From DATCLS01 sp035296625 (GTDB lineage: Bacteria; Actinomycetota; Acidimicrobiia; Acidimicrobiales; VFJN01): DNA of 64,000 nt. Shown here piece after piece: positions 47,633-55,705 of this stretch. Location of the stretch: contig DATHAO010000059.1 of the NCBI GenBank assembly GCA_035296625.1, positions 1-64,000 on the forward strand, in the 5' to 3' direction. The translations under genes and the position numbers were made by a program. Positions within the stretch are counted from its first letter, which is position 1, and each line of letters opens with the position of its first letter. The notes beneath the pieces are model-generated. The model was not told the DNA's origin and made no database searches. It saw nothing but the letters and a program-made list of their open reading frames with translations.

Positions 47633-48568
47633 CTAGCGGTCGACCAGGCCCTGGCGGACGAGCCACCCGCGCGCCTCCGCGGCCGGATCGTTGCCGGCCA
47701 CCGTCACCCGCCAGTTCATGAACCGCAGGTTGGCCGTCGTCAGGTGGGCCGAGACCTCGCCGAGCGCGGTGGCCAACGGCTCGCCCTCGCGGTCCAGCAC
47801 CTCGGACCGCACGATCGGCACGAGGTTCTCCGCGGGTTGGAGGCCCCGATCGTCGTCGAGGAGCACCAGCTCGTCGCCGGCGAGTGCCCCGTCGGTCGTG
47901 AACATCACGCCGACGTCGATCACGTCGTCCTCCAGGGCGCGGCCGACGAACGTCTCGCGCTCGAACGGCTCGAACGACGGGAAGCGCAGTGAATACGCGT
48001 CGGTCAGCCCGACGAGGCAGTAACGGCGCGACGGGCACTCCGGCGGCCCGCCGATCGTCATCGTCGACGCCGTCGGCCCGAGGTCGCTGACCGCAGCGAG
48101 GTCGAGGCGATCGGCGGTGGCCCGGGTGACCACGACGCCGTTCTGGTTCTGGGCACGGGCGTAGGGCAGGACCTGCAGGCCCCAGGGAGCGACGGCCGCG
48201 GTGAGGCCCCGGCTGACGGCCCGGGGGTCGGACCGGTCGACGGTGGCCAGCGGGGCGGTGGCGGCCAGGGCAGTGCCGAGGTACTCGGGCACCACGTCGA
48301 CGAGGCCCTGGCGGAGGGCGGGCATCACGAGCTCCCGCGGGCCCAGATCGAGCTCCCGCCGCACCTGGACGCCCTCGTCCTCGAGCGCCTGCGCGTAGAT
48401 CTCCGCGACCAGCCGGCTCTCCGGGAAGTTGAACGACGCCACGGCGACGCCCTCGACCGCGACCGAGCTCGGCGCCCGGTCACCGCCGCCGCACGCCGCG
48501 ACGGCCACGATGGTCGCTGTCGCGACACGCCGGAACCACGCCCGGCGCGAGGTGGCCGCGGCCACCAT
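47633..48568 (-). CDS. glycine-betaine/osmoprotectant-type solute-binding lipoprotein
   Basis: A 311-aa lipoprotein with a short signal peptide ending VAAC (lipobox near residue 26). VAVASFNFPESRLVAEIYAQ near residues 42-61, LVDVVPEYLGTALAATAP near 90-107 and VGVMFTTDGALAGDELVLLD near 205-224 match the OpuAC/OpuCC class that binds quaternary amines. TTANLRFMNWRVTVAG followed by a late ARGWLVRQGL is the usual C-terminus. No permease or ATPase of this system is adjacent. It converges with the other solute-binding gene at a 15-nt gap. ATG at 48568 gives a proper signal peptide; longer starts exist. Confidence 0.82.
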   Translation of the reverse strand: MVAAATSRRAWFRRVATATIVAVAACGGGDRAPSSVAVEGVAVASFNFPESRLVAEIYAQALEDEGVQVRRELDLGPRELVMPALRQGLVDVVPEYLGTALAATAPLATVDRSDPRAVSRGLTAAVAPWGLQVLPYARAQNQNGVVVTRATADRLDLAAVSDLGPTASTMTIGGPPECPSRRYCLVGLTDAYSLRFPSFEPFERETFVGRALEDDVIDVGVMFTTDGALAGDELVLLDDDRGLQPAENLVPIVRSEVLDREGEPLATALGEVSAHLTTANLRFMNWRVTVAGNDPAAEARGWLVRQGLVDR

Positions 48569-48651
48569 TGTCAGCGCCACGGGAGGGCGTCGGCGGCGGG
48601 CGTCACGCCCCAGGATTACCATCGCCCTGGCCATCGACGGAGGCGACGCGT

Positions 48652-50367
48652 ATGGCAGGGCCGTCGGAGGAACGCGAGGACCCACCGGCGTCGCCGAGCC
48701 CGACCGTCGTACGCTTCGACCGGCCACGCGAGGGCTCCCGTCCCGTCCTGCGCCGTCGCCCGTCCGGCGAGGCGCCGCCCCTGCCCCGCCACGTCAGCCG
48801 CAGCACCCGCACCTTCCTGGGCGCCGGCGTGGTGGTCGCTCTCCTCTGGACGGCCCTCTCCACGACGACCGGGGTCCGCGTGGTGACGGCGGGGGACCTC
48901 GTCGTGCTGCGGGGGATCGCCCGCGTGCGGTCCGACCCGCTCGTCGACGTGGTGCAGGGGCTGAACACCCTCGGCTCCCCGTGGGCCTTCCGGGTCGTGG
49001 GCTGGACGACGCTCATCGTGCTCGCAGCGGTGCGCCGGTTCCAGCACCTGCTGGCCGTCCTCACGGTGGTCCTCGTCGCCTCCGTGCTGGACGGCGTGGT
49101 GGCGATCGCGCTGGGCCGGATGCGCCCCGCCGGTGTCGACATCGTCGGCCCCTGGGACGGCTACGCGCACCCGTCGCTGCCGGTCGCCAACCTCGGCTTG
49201 GCGCTGACCGCCGTCCTGTTCACGCTCGTCCCCGGCGGGCTGTGGCGCACGAGGGCGGCGTGGGCGGCGGTCGCCGTGGTCGCCCTGCTCGGGGCGGCCC
49301 GCCTCGTCCTGGCGGTCGACCACCCGACCGACGTCGCGGCCGCGCTGGTCACCGGCATGGCCCTGCCGGCCGCCGCCTTCCGGCTGCTGACACCGGAGGA
49401 GGCGTTCCCGGTTGCGTACCGGCGCGGGGTCCGGGCGCACCTGGACGTCGGCGGCCGCCGGGGCGAGGCGATCCGGTACGCGGTGGCGCGCCAGATGGGC
49501 GAGAACGTGACGGCCATCGAGCCGTTCGGCCTGGGCAGCTCCGCTGGGTCAATGCCGCTGCGCCTCGTGACCGACGCGCCGGGGGCGGAGCGGCAGCTCT
49601 TCGGAAAGCTGTACGCGTCCACGCACCTCTGGTCCGACCGGTGGTACAAGCTGGCCAGAACGGTGCGCTACGGGCGGCTCGAAGACGAGCGACCGTTCAA
49701 CACCGTCCGGCGGCTCGTCGAGTACGAGGACCACATGCTGCGGGTCATGCGCGACGCAGGGCTGCCCACCGCCGAGCCCTACGGCATCGTCGAGATCACC
49801 CCCGACCGCGAGTACCTCATCGTCACGGAGCTCCTCACCGGCGCCGCCCACCCCACGGACGCCGATGTCACCGACGACGTCATCGACGACGCCCTGCGCG
49901 TCGTGCGCCGCATGTGGGACGCTGGACTGGCCCATCGGGACATCAAGCCGGCCAACGTGCTGGTGCGCGACGGGCGGGTCCTGCTCATCGACGTCGCGTT
50001 CGCCGAGGTGCGCCCGACGCCGTGGCGTCAGGCCGTCGACCTGGCGAACATGATGCTGACCCTGGCGCTGTGCACGTCCCCCGAGCGCGTCTACGAGCGG
50101 GCCCGGCTGGTGTTCTCGCCCGACGAGATCAGCGAGGCCCTGGCCGCCAGCCAGGGCGTGACCATCCCGTCCCAGCTCCGCACGCTTCTCCGGGAGCAGG
50201 ACGAGGACCTGCTCGGCAGCTTCCGGGCCCTGGCCCCGCCGCGGCCGCCGGTCGCCATCCAGCACTGGAGCGTCCGCCGCCTCGGCCTGACGATGGGCGT
50301 GCTGGGTGGTGCCCTGGTCGCGCTGGCCCTCGTGGCCGCCAACCTCCGCCTGACGGGGTTGCTGTGA
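48652..50367 (+). CDS. membrane protein fusing a PAP2-like domain to a protein-kinase-like domain
   Basis: A 571-aa protein with two parts. Residues about 50-235 are a membrane region with five or six segments in PAP2 order (ALGRMRPAG for motif 1, AVDHPTDVAAALVTG for motif 3), but motif 2 reads YAHPSLPVAN instead of PSGH, so phosphatase activity is doubtful. Residues 260-500 form a kinase-like domain: FGLGSSAGSMPLRLV glycine-rich loop, FGKLYAS lysine, VEYEDHML Glu, AHRDIKPANVLV catalytic loop with Asp, and LIDVAFAEV in place of DFG. One last hydrophobic segment (544-566) ends the chain. GGAGGCG precedes the ATG. The kinase region resembles the RIO/UbiB group. A coupled lipoprotein gene follows. 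Confidence 0.78.
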   Translation: MAGPSEEREDPPASPSPTVVRFDRPREGSRPVLRRRPSGEAPPLPRHVSRSTRTFLGAGVVVALLWTALSTTTGVRVVTAGDLVVLRGIARVRSDPLVDVVQGLNTLGSPWAFRVVGWTTLIVLAAVRRFQHLLAVLTVVLVASVLDGVVAIALGRMRPAGVDIVGPWDGYAHPSLPVANLGLALTAVLFTLVPGGLWRTRAAWAAVAVVALLGAARLVLAVDHPTDVAAALVTGMALPAAAFRLLTPEEAFPVAYRRGVRAHLDVGGRRGEAIRYAVARQMGENVTAIEPFGLGSSAGSMPLRLVTDAPGAERQLFGKLYASTHLWSDRWYKLARTVRYGRLEDERPFNTVRRLVEYEDHMLRVMRDAGLPTAEPYGIVEITPDREYLIVTELLTGAAHPTDADVTDDVIDDALRVVRRMWDAGLAHRDIKPANVLVRDGRVLLIDVAFAEVRPTPWRQAVDLANMMLTLALCTSPERVYERARLVFSPDEISEALAASQGVTIPSQLRTLLREQDEDLLGSFRALAPPRPPVAIQHWSVRRLGLTMGVLGGALVALALVAANLRLTGLL

Positions 50368-50900
50368 CCGGCCGGCAACGAGCGGCCTGGCTCCTGGCCG
50401 CGGTCGGCCTGGCGGCGACCGGCTGCGGTGGTGCGGGGACGGCGATGCCGAGATGCGAGCCCGGCCAGCGCCTGGCGATCGTCGCCCAGTCGGTACCGGA
50501 CGCGGCGTACCTGCCCTGCATCGCCGGCCTCCCGGCCGGGTGGAGCTTCACGTCGCTCGACGTCGACGATGACCACACCCGGTTCACCCTGCGGTCCGAC
50601 CGGTCGGACCGTCCCGTGCACGTCGCTCTCGTGCCCAGCTGTGACACGGGCTCGGCGACGCCGATCGCCCCGCGCGACGAGGGCGTCCGCACGTACCAGC
50701 TGGTCGAGTCCGTGACGACCCGTTACGCCGGCCGCTTCTACGACGTGTTCGCAGAGGGCTGTGTGAGCTACGAGTTCGACTTCGCCCGGGGCCCGCACAT
50801 CGCGCTGATCGACGAGCTGCAGACGGCCGTGCGCCTCTACCCCCGACGCCAGCTCCGCCAGGAGCTGCAGGACCAGCTGGGGATCAGCCTCGATCCGTAG
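50364..50900 (+). CDS. hypothetical lipoprotein, coupled to the PAP2-kinase gene
   Basis: A 178-aa lipoprotein: signal peptide with LAATGC as lipobox (Cys near residue 21), then PRCEPGQRLAIVAQSVPDAA. The mature part has four further cysteines (YLPCIAGLP, PSCDTGSA, EGCVSYEF) and mixed beta-strands (SFTSLDVDDDHTRFTLRSD). The family is not recognised. The GTG overlaps the stop of the PAP2-kinase gene (GTGA), so the proteins are made together and may sit on the same membrane. The 3' end overlaps that of the converging PAP2 gene by 17 nt. Confidence 0.72.
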   Translation: MTGRQRAAWLLAAVGLAATGCGGAGTAMPRCEPGQRLAIVAQSVPDAAYLPCIAGLPAGWSFTSLDVDDDHTRFTLRSDRSDRPVHVALVPSCDTGSATPIAPRDEGVRTYQLVESVTTRYAGRFYDVFAEGCVSYEFDFARGPHIALIDELQTAVRLYPRRQLRQELQDQLGISLDP

Positions 50901-51492
50901 CGGCCGAGCCCTCGGCAAGACGGAAGGATGTGCCGACTGCCACGCCCAGCGCCGTCCCGCCGAGGACGTCGAGCGGGAGGTGGGCACCGACGTACATGCG
51001 GGCGGGCCCCACCACCAGGGCCACCGCCCAGACGAGGGGTCGCCAGCGACGAGGGACGTGCGGAGCGGCGACCGCCGCCATCGCGGTGGCCACCGCGGCG
51101 TGACCGGACGGGTAGCCCAGACCGCCCTGGGCGCGGCCGAGCACCCGCGTGGCGTCGAACGTGAGGGCGGGACGGTCCCGCCGGATGAACGGCTTGACGG
51201 CCTTGACCGCCAGCCAGGTGAGGGACCCGGTGGCCGCGACGCGTGCCCCCAGGGCGCGGCGGCCGACCGCGCCGGTGGCCGCTCCCGTGCCCAGGGCCCC
51301 TCCCAGGCTGCCGAACTGCATGACCACCCACACGGGGACGAAGGCCCGGCGGGGCAGACGGTTGATCAGCTGGAAGAACCGCAGCTCGGCGTGCGTGACG
51401 CCCGAACCGCGCGCCGCCCGCGCGCCCTCGACGAACACGACGAGGGCGACGGCGGCGACACGACGATCACGGGCGCGGGAGTGCAATGCCAT
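50884..51492 (-). CDS. PAP2-family phosphatase
   Basis: A 202-aa integral membrane phosphatase with all three PAP2 motifs: KAVKPFIRRDRP (KxxxxxxRP) near residues 97-108, GYPSGHAAVA (PSGH) near 130, and RMYVGAHLPLDVLGG (RxxxxxHxxxD) near 160. The expected reaction is dephosphorylation of lipid phosphates such as phosphatidate or undecaprenyl pyrophosphate on the outer face of the membrane. Four to six membrane segments are present. Note the contrast with the degenerate PAP2 domain in the neighbouring fusion. The start overlaps that of the divergent GH65 gene. Confidence 0.88.
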   Translation of the reverse strand: MALHSRARDRRVAAVALVVFVEGARAARGSGVTHAELRFFQLINRLPRRAFVPVWVVMQFGSLGGALGTGAATGAVGRRALGARVAATGSLTWLAVKAVKPFIRRDRPALTFDATRVLGRAQGGLGYPSGHAAVATAMAAVAAPHVPRRWRPLVWAVALVVGPARMYVGAHLPLDVLGGTALGVAVGTSFRLAEGSAATDRG

Positions 51493-53918
51493 CCGACGGT
51501 ACCGGGCCGACCCGGACGGCGGCCCAGTGGTTACCGTATGTCATCCTCAAGCGCGAGATCGTCCCGCCTCCCGAGCACCTGTTCCCGACCGACGAGTGGC
51601 GCATAATCGAAGCTCGTTGGACCCCAGAGTACGCGGACCGCGCCGAGACGATCTTCGCCCTCTCGAACGGCTACGTGGGCGTGAGAGGAACGCCCGAAGA
51701 GGGTCGGCCATCGCTGGCGCCCGCCACCTACATCAACGGCTTCCACGAGACGTGGCCCATCGTCCACGCGGAGGAGGCCTACGGCCTGGCGTCGGTCGGG
51801 CAGACCATCATCAACGCCCCGGACGCCACCGTGCTCGAGGTCTTCGTCGACGACGAGCCGCTGTTCCTGCCGACCGCCCGCGTGCGGGAGTACGTCCGCA
51901 CGCTCGACATGCGCAACGGCACGCTGCGCCGGGACCTCGTGTGGTCGACAGCCGCGGGCAAGCACGTCACGGTCCGCTCGTGCCGCATCGTGTCGCTGGA
52001 GCACCGCCACCTGGTCGCCATCTCCTACGAGGTGAGCGTCGACCGGCCCGCTCCGGTGTCCATCGTCTCGACGATCGCCAACCGAACCGACGTACGCCGC
52101 GGCGAGCCCGCCCGCCGCGAGATGCTCGACCCGCGGCTCGGCCGCCGGCTGGACCACCGCGTGCTGCACGGACGCCTCGCCGAGGAGCACGACGGCAGGA
52201 CGCTGCTGGGCTATGAGGTCGCCCACAGCGGGATGACGCTCGGAGTGGGTGTCCACCACGTCGTCGACGGCCACCACCGCGTCACGGGCACCGTCACGCC
52301 GGACCTCGCCGAGACCGTCGTGACCGCGCGGGCGCAGCCCGGGGAGCCGATCCGCATCCTCAAGTACGTCGCCTACCAGAGCTCCCGCAGCGTGTCGCCG
52401 CACGACCTCGTCGCCCGCTGCGAGCGGACATTGGACCGCGCGGTCGCCGAAGGGTTCGAGGCACTGGCCCGGAGCCAGCGCGACAATCTCGACCGGTTCT
52501 GGGACCGGGCTGACGTCGTCGTGGTCGACCGCCGCCAGCCGATCCGGCTCCAGCAGGCCGTGCGGTGGAACATCTTCCAGCTGGCCCAGGCCTGCTGGCG
52601 TGCCGAGGGAGCGGGAATACCGGCCAAGGGGCTCACGGGCGGCGCCTACGACGGGCATTACTTCTGGGACACGGAGGCGTACGTGCTCCCGTTCCTCGCC
52701 TACACCCAGCCCCGCATCGCCAGGAACCTGCTCCGATTCCGCGCCAGCATGCTGCCGAAGGCCAGGGTGCGGGCCGCGACGCTGGACCTGCGCGGCGCTC
52801 TCTTCCCGTGGAGGACCATCAACGGCGACGAAGCTTCTCCCTACTACCAGGCCGGCACGGCCCAGTACCACCTCAACGCGGACGTCGCCTACGCCATCCG
52901 GCGGTACGTGGAGGTTCGAGACGACGTCGGCTTCCTCCTGGAGGTCGGTGCGGAGATGCTCGTCGAGACCGCCCGCATGTGGCTGGACCTCGGCTTCTAC
53001 GGGGACGACGGGTGCTTCCACCTCCACGGCGTCACCGGGCCTGACGAGTACACGGCGGTCGTGAACGACAACGCGTTCACCAACCTCATGGCCCGCCTCA
53101 ACCTCAACTACGCAGCGAGCGTCGTTCGCCGACTGGAGGCGGAGCACCCGGACGCGCTCCGGGCGCTGCGCTTCCAGTTGGCGCTCCAGCCGGCCGAGGT
53201 CGACGACTGGGAGCGGGCGGCCGCGGCCATGCACGTCCCACACGACGACGCCCGCGGCATCACGCCGCAGGACGAGTCCTTCCTCCAGCGGGAGGTGTGG
53301 GACCTCGCCGGCACTCCGGCAGACAAGTATCCGCTGCTCCTCCATTACCACCCGCTCGTGATCTATCGCCGCCAGGTCCTCAAGCAGGCCGACGTGGTGA
53401 TGGCGATGTTCCTGCTCGGCAACGAGTTCAGCGCCGAGCAGAAGAAGCGCAACTTCGAGTACTACGACCCGCTCACGACCGGTGACTCGTCCCTGTCCGC
53501 GAGCATCCAGAGCATCGTCGCCTCGGAGATCGGCGACGAGAGGAACGCGTCGATCTACTTCGACTTCGCGCTGCTGATGGATCTCGCCGACCTCGCCGGC
53601 ACCGTCTCCGACGGCGCCCACATAGCGTCGACGGCAGGCGTGTGGATGGCGCTGGTGTTCGGGTTCGGCGGCGTCCGCGACTTCGACGGCCGCCTGACCA
53701 TCGACCCGCACCTGCCGCGTCGGTTCGACGAGCTGAGCTTCTCCCTGCGCTTCCAGCGCCGGCAGATCCGGGTCAGGCTCACCCATGACGCCGATCAGTA
53801 CGTGCTCGACGAGGGCGATCCGATCGACGTGACCATCCACGGCGAGACCTTCAAACTGGCCCCCGGTGCACCGCTGCACCTGGACACGGCCGCCACCCCG
53901 GCCGTGCCCGAGCCCTGA
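51486..53918 (+). CDS. glycoside hydrolase family 65 protein (disaccharide phosphorylase/hydrolase)
   Basis: An 810-aa GH65-type protein. The N-terminal beta-sandwich starts near residue 35 (EWRIIEARWTPEYADRAETI, FALSNGYVGVRGTPEEGRPS) and the (alpha/alpha)6 barrel near 350. FWDTEAYVLPFLAYTQP near 393-409 and HGVTGPDEYTAVVNDNAFTN near 512-531 hold the conserved substrate residues and the general acid Glu of GPDEY. A phosphate-site region follows (KQADVVMAMFLLGNEFS). GH65 enzymes phosphorolyse or hydrolyse trehalose, maltose, kojibiose or nigerose; the specific sugar is not evident. The N-terminal start is uncertain (ATG 51486). Confidence 0.9.
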   Translation: MPSDGTGPTRTAAQWLPYVILKREIVPPPEHLFPTDEWRIIEARWTPEYADRAETIFALSNGYVGVRGTPEEGRPSLAPATYINGFHETWPIVHAEEAYGLASVGQTIINAPDATVLEVFVDDEPLFLPTARVREYVRTLDMRNGTLRRDLVWSTAAGKHVTVRSCRIVSLEHRHLVAISYEVSVDRPAPVSIVSTIANRTDVRRGEPARREMLDPRLGRRLDHRVLHGRLAEEHDGRTLLGYEVAHSGMTLGVGVHHVVDGHHRVTGTVTPDLAETVVTARAQPGEPIRILKYVAYQSSRSVSPHDLVARCERTLDRAVAEGFEALARSQRDNLDRFWDRADVVVVDRRQPIRLQQAVRWNIFQLAQACWRAEGAGIPAKGLTGGAYDGHYFWDTEAYVLPFLAYTQPRIARNLLRFRASMLPKARVRAATLDLRGALFPWRTINGDEASPYYQAGTAQYHLNADVAYAIRRYVEVRDDVGFLLEVGAEMLVETARMWLDLGFYGDDGCFHLHGVTGPDEYTAVVNDNAFTNLMARLNLNYAASVVRRLEAEHPDALRALRFQLALQPAEVDDWERAAAAMHVPHDDARGITPQDESFLQREVWDLAGTPADKYPLLLHYHPLVIYRRQVLKQADVVMAMFLLGNEFSAEQKKRNFEYYDPLTTGDSSLSASIQSIVASEIGDERNASIYFDFALLMDLADLAGTVSDGAHIASTAGVWMALVFGFGGVRDFDGRLTIDPHLPRRFDELSFSLRFQRRQIRVRLTHDADQYVLDEGDPIDVTIHGETFKLAPGAPLHLDTAATPAVPEP

Positions 53919-53953
53919 CCCGCACCGGTCCGCGGAGACGGCCCGCCCGGCGA

Positions 53954-53972
53954 GACGGCGCGCTCCGCCGTC
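53954..53972. terminator. hairpin after the GH65 gene
   Basis: GACGGCG and CGCCGTC form a perfect 7-bp stem with a 5-nt loop, overlapping the stop codon of the converging gene. Confidence 0.5.
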
Positions 53973-54915
53973 AGGCGTCGACGGCGAGGAGCACGAGGAG
54001 GCCCCCGCCGGCGGAGCGAGCCAGCTCGGTCCGGTCGAACAGCTGGCGGGTGAGCCACAGGCCGTAGCCACCCACCGCTCCGGGCGCGGGCGGGACGTAC
54101 CCGAGCAGCGCGTCCTCGCTCCCGGTGCCCTGGTCTTCGACGACGCAGGTGAGGCCGTCGTCGCGGCACCAGATCCGCAGCGACGCGGCACCTCCCCCGT
54201 GCACGACGGCGTTCGTGACCACCTCGCTGACCGCGACGCTCAACTCGTGGGCACGCGAGCCGGGCAGACCCCAGGCCGTGGCCGCCGACGAGAACGCACG
54301 CCGCGCCTCTTGCACCGACCGGCCCACCGGCAGCTCGACGTCAGGCGTCCCGACCGGCGTGACCGCGTCGGCCGCCATGTCGCGCAGCAGCGCCTCGGGT
54401 TCGACGTACCCCTCGCTGGCCCGCCGCTCGTCCCGCTCCAGCAGGTGGCGATGGGTGCGGCGGGCGTCGTCGACGACCGTGGGCGGCAGGGACCGGGCGT
54501 CATAGGGGCAGACGACGCGGGCCGCGTGCCGCTCGAGGGCACGGTTGAGGGCGGCCTCGTAGCGGGTCCAGGCCCGCCAGTCGCGCTCGTTGGAGCCGAA
54601 CTGCACTTCACCCACCACGAAGGCGGAGGTGCCCCGCTCCAGCCCCTGCAGCGTGCGCTCGTAGCCCGCGATCGTGCGGACCGGTTGCCGGTACCACTCC
54701 GACGCCTCGATCCACGTGACGCCGTCGGCGGCCGTCCCGAGCTCGGCGCGCAGCAGCGCGGCGCGCTGGCCGGGCACGACCGCGATCACCACGTCACCCG
54801 CTGCCAACGCGTCGGCCATGAGCGGGGCGAGCGTCTCGACGTACTCGTCGTCGGACGCGTAGATGAACGCCTCGTGCTCGAAGCAGCCTGCGGCGTCGTC
54901 CTCCAGCACCGTCAC
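53971..54915 (-). CDS. MEDS-domain protein with HATPase (anti-sigma-type kinase) domain
   Basis: A 314-aa protein of two domains. Residues 1-185 resemble MEDS (FEHEAFIYASDDEYVETLAP, MADALAAGDVVIAVVPGQR, TWIEASEWYRQPVRTIAGYE, VVGEVQFGSNERDWRAWTRY), a sensor often fused to stress-signalling modules. Residues 195-314 are an HATPase_c_2 domain of the RsbW/anti-sigma type (RAHELSVAVSEVVTNAVVHG with the N-box Asn, then VEDQGTGSED and GGYGLWLTRQLFDR as the ATP-lid region). It probably controls a sigma factor or partner in stress response. GTG start overlaps the stop of the preceding small MEDS-like gene (GTGA). Confidence 0.85.
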   Translation of the reverse strand: MTVLEDDAAGCFEHEAFIYASDDEYVETLAPLMADALAAGDVVIAVVPGQRAALLRAELGTAADGVTWIEASEWYRQPVRTIAGYERTLQGLERGTSAFVVGEVQFGSNERDWRAWTRYEAALNRALERHAARVVCPYDARSLPPTVVDDARRTHRHLLERDERRASEGYVEPEALLRDMAADAVTPVGTPDVELPVGRSVQEARRAFSSAATAWGLPGSRAHELSVAVSEVVTNAVVHGGGAASLRIWCRDDGLTCVVEDQGTGSEDALLGYVPPAPGAVGGYGLWLTRQLFDRTELARSAGGGLLVLLAVDA

Positions 54916-55256
54916 GACGCCACCTTCCGAGGCATCACGGTATCGAGCCCGAGCAGGTCACCCCCGAGGGGACTGACCTCGCTCCGCATCACGTCCGTGC
55001 GCCGGTCGGCGACGTACACCACGCCCTCCCGCTGCGCGACGCCGTCGCCGAGATGCTCGACAGCAGCGTCACGATGGTCGGCGTCGTCGTCGAACCGCCA
55101 GCACGCGTACTCGCCGGCGTCGACGGGTGGCGCGATGAGTGCCCCGGATGCCCGCATCAGAACACCGTACGTCGCCGCCGCCTCGGCACGCCACGGGGCG
55201 ACGTCGAGAGGCGGGCGCACGCCGCCGCCTCCCGTTACGACGCGCGATCCGGCCAT
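54912..55256 (-). CDS. short MEDS-like protein, coupled to the MEDS-HATPase gene
   Basis: A 114-aa protein whose second half (EYACWRFDDDADHRDAAVEH, then GVAQREGVVYVADRR) looks like the first strand-helix-strand of a MEDS domain, without the rest of the domain or the STAS domain with which it is often fused. The first 45 residues are not conserved-looking and an internal ATG at 55157 is possible. A TACCCG element lies 6 nt before the ATG at 55256. It overlaps the next gene by GTGA, so they are translated together. It may be a truncated sensor or a true short partner. Confidence 0.6.
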   Translation of the reverse strand: MAGSRVVTGGGGVRPPLDVAPWRAEAAATYGVLMRASGALIAPPVDAGEYACWRFDDDADHRDAAVEHLGDGVAQREGVVYVADRRTDVMRSEVSPLGGDLLGLDTVMPRKVAS

Positions 55257-55326
55257 GCCGGACGGGTACGCACCGACGCGCCGCGTGGATGTCGGAGGGC
55301 GCGAACGTTCCGGGCCGGCGTGCGGG

Positions 55327-55332
55327 CATCAT
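55327..55332 (+). promoter_or_regulatory. putative -10 box (CATCAT)
   Basis: CATCAT lies 6 nt before the GTG at 55339. Confidence 0.25.
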
Positions 55333-55338
55333 TGAGGG

Positions 55339-55698
55339 GTGGCGTGGCTGCTCCGAGACGGCGAGGTCCTGGCGAGCCTGGAGGTGGCGGGGGACCGGCG
55401 CGCCCGGTCCCGGGGCCTGCTCGGGCGCGACGGGTTCGACGGGGCGATCCTGCTGCGCCCGTGCCGGTCGGTGCACACGCTCGGCATGCGGTTCCCGATC
55501 GACGTGGCGTTCTGCGACGCCGGCATGACGGTCCTGCGGGTCGTGCGCATGCCGCGGCACCGCCTGGGGCGGCCCGTACTGCGGGCCCACTGCGCCATCG
55601 AGGCCGAGGCCGGGGCGTTCGCCCGCTGGAACCTGCGGCCCGGCGATCGCCTCGAGATCAAGGGCGACGGCGACGAACCCGTCGACCCCGCTCGCTGA
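55339..55698 (+). CDS. DUF192 family protein
   Basis: A 119-aa protein of the DUF192 family: RRARSRGLLGRDGFDGAILL near residues 20-39 (the RxRGLMxR motif), CRSVHTLGMRFPIDVAFCDA near 42-61 (HTFGMxFPIDVxFLD), and LRAHCAIEAEAGAFARWNLR near 81-100 (the CVLElpaG-like end). Members are small beta-barrels of unknown biochemical function; the family is widespread in bacteria and archaea. No signal peptide is present here, unlike many relatives. RsmI follows 7 nt downstream, so they are probably co-transcribed. Confidence 0.85.
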   Translation: MAWLLRDGEVLASLEVAGDRRARSRGLLGRDGFDGAILLRPCRSVHTLGMRFPIDVAFCDAGMTVLRVVRMPRHRLGRPVLRAHCAIEAEAGAFARWNLRPGDRLEIKGDGDEPVDPAR

Positions 55699-55705
55699 GC
55701 CGGCC

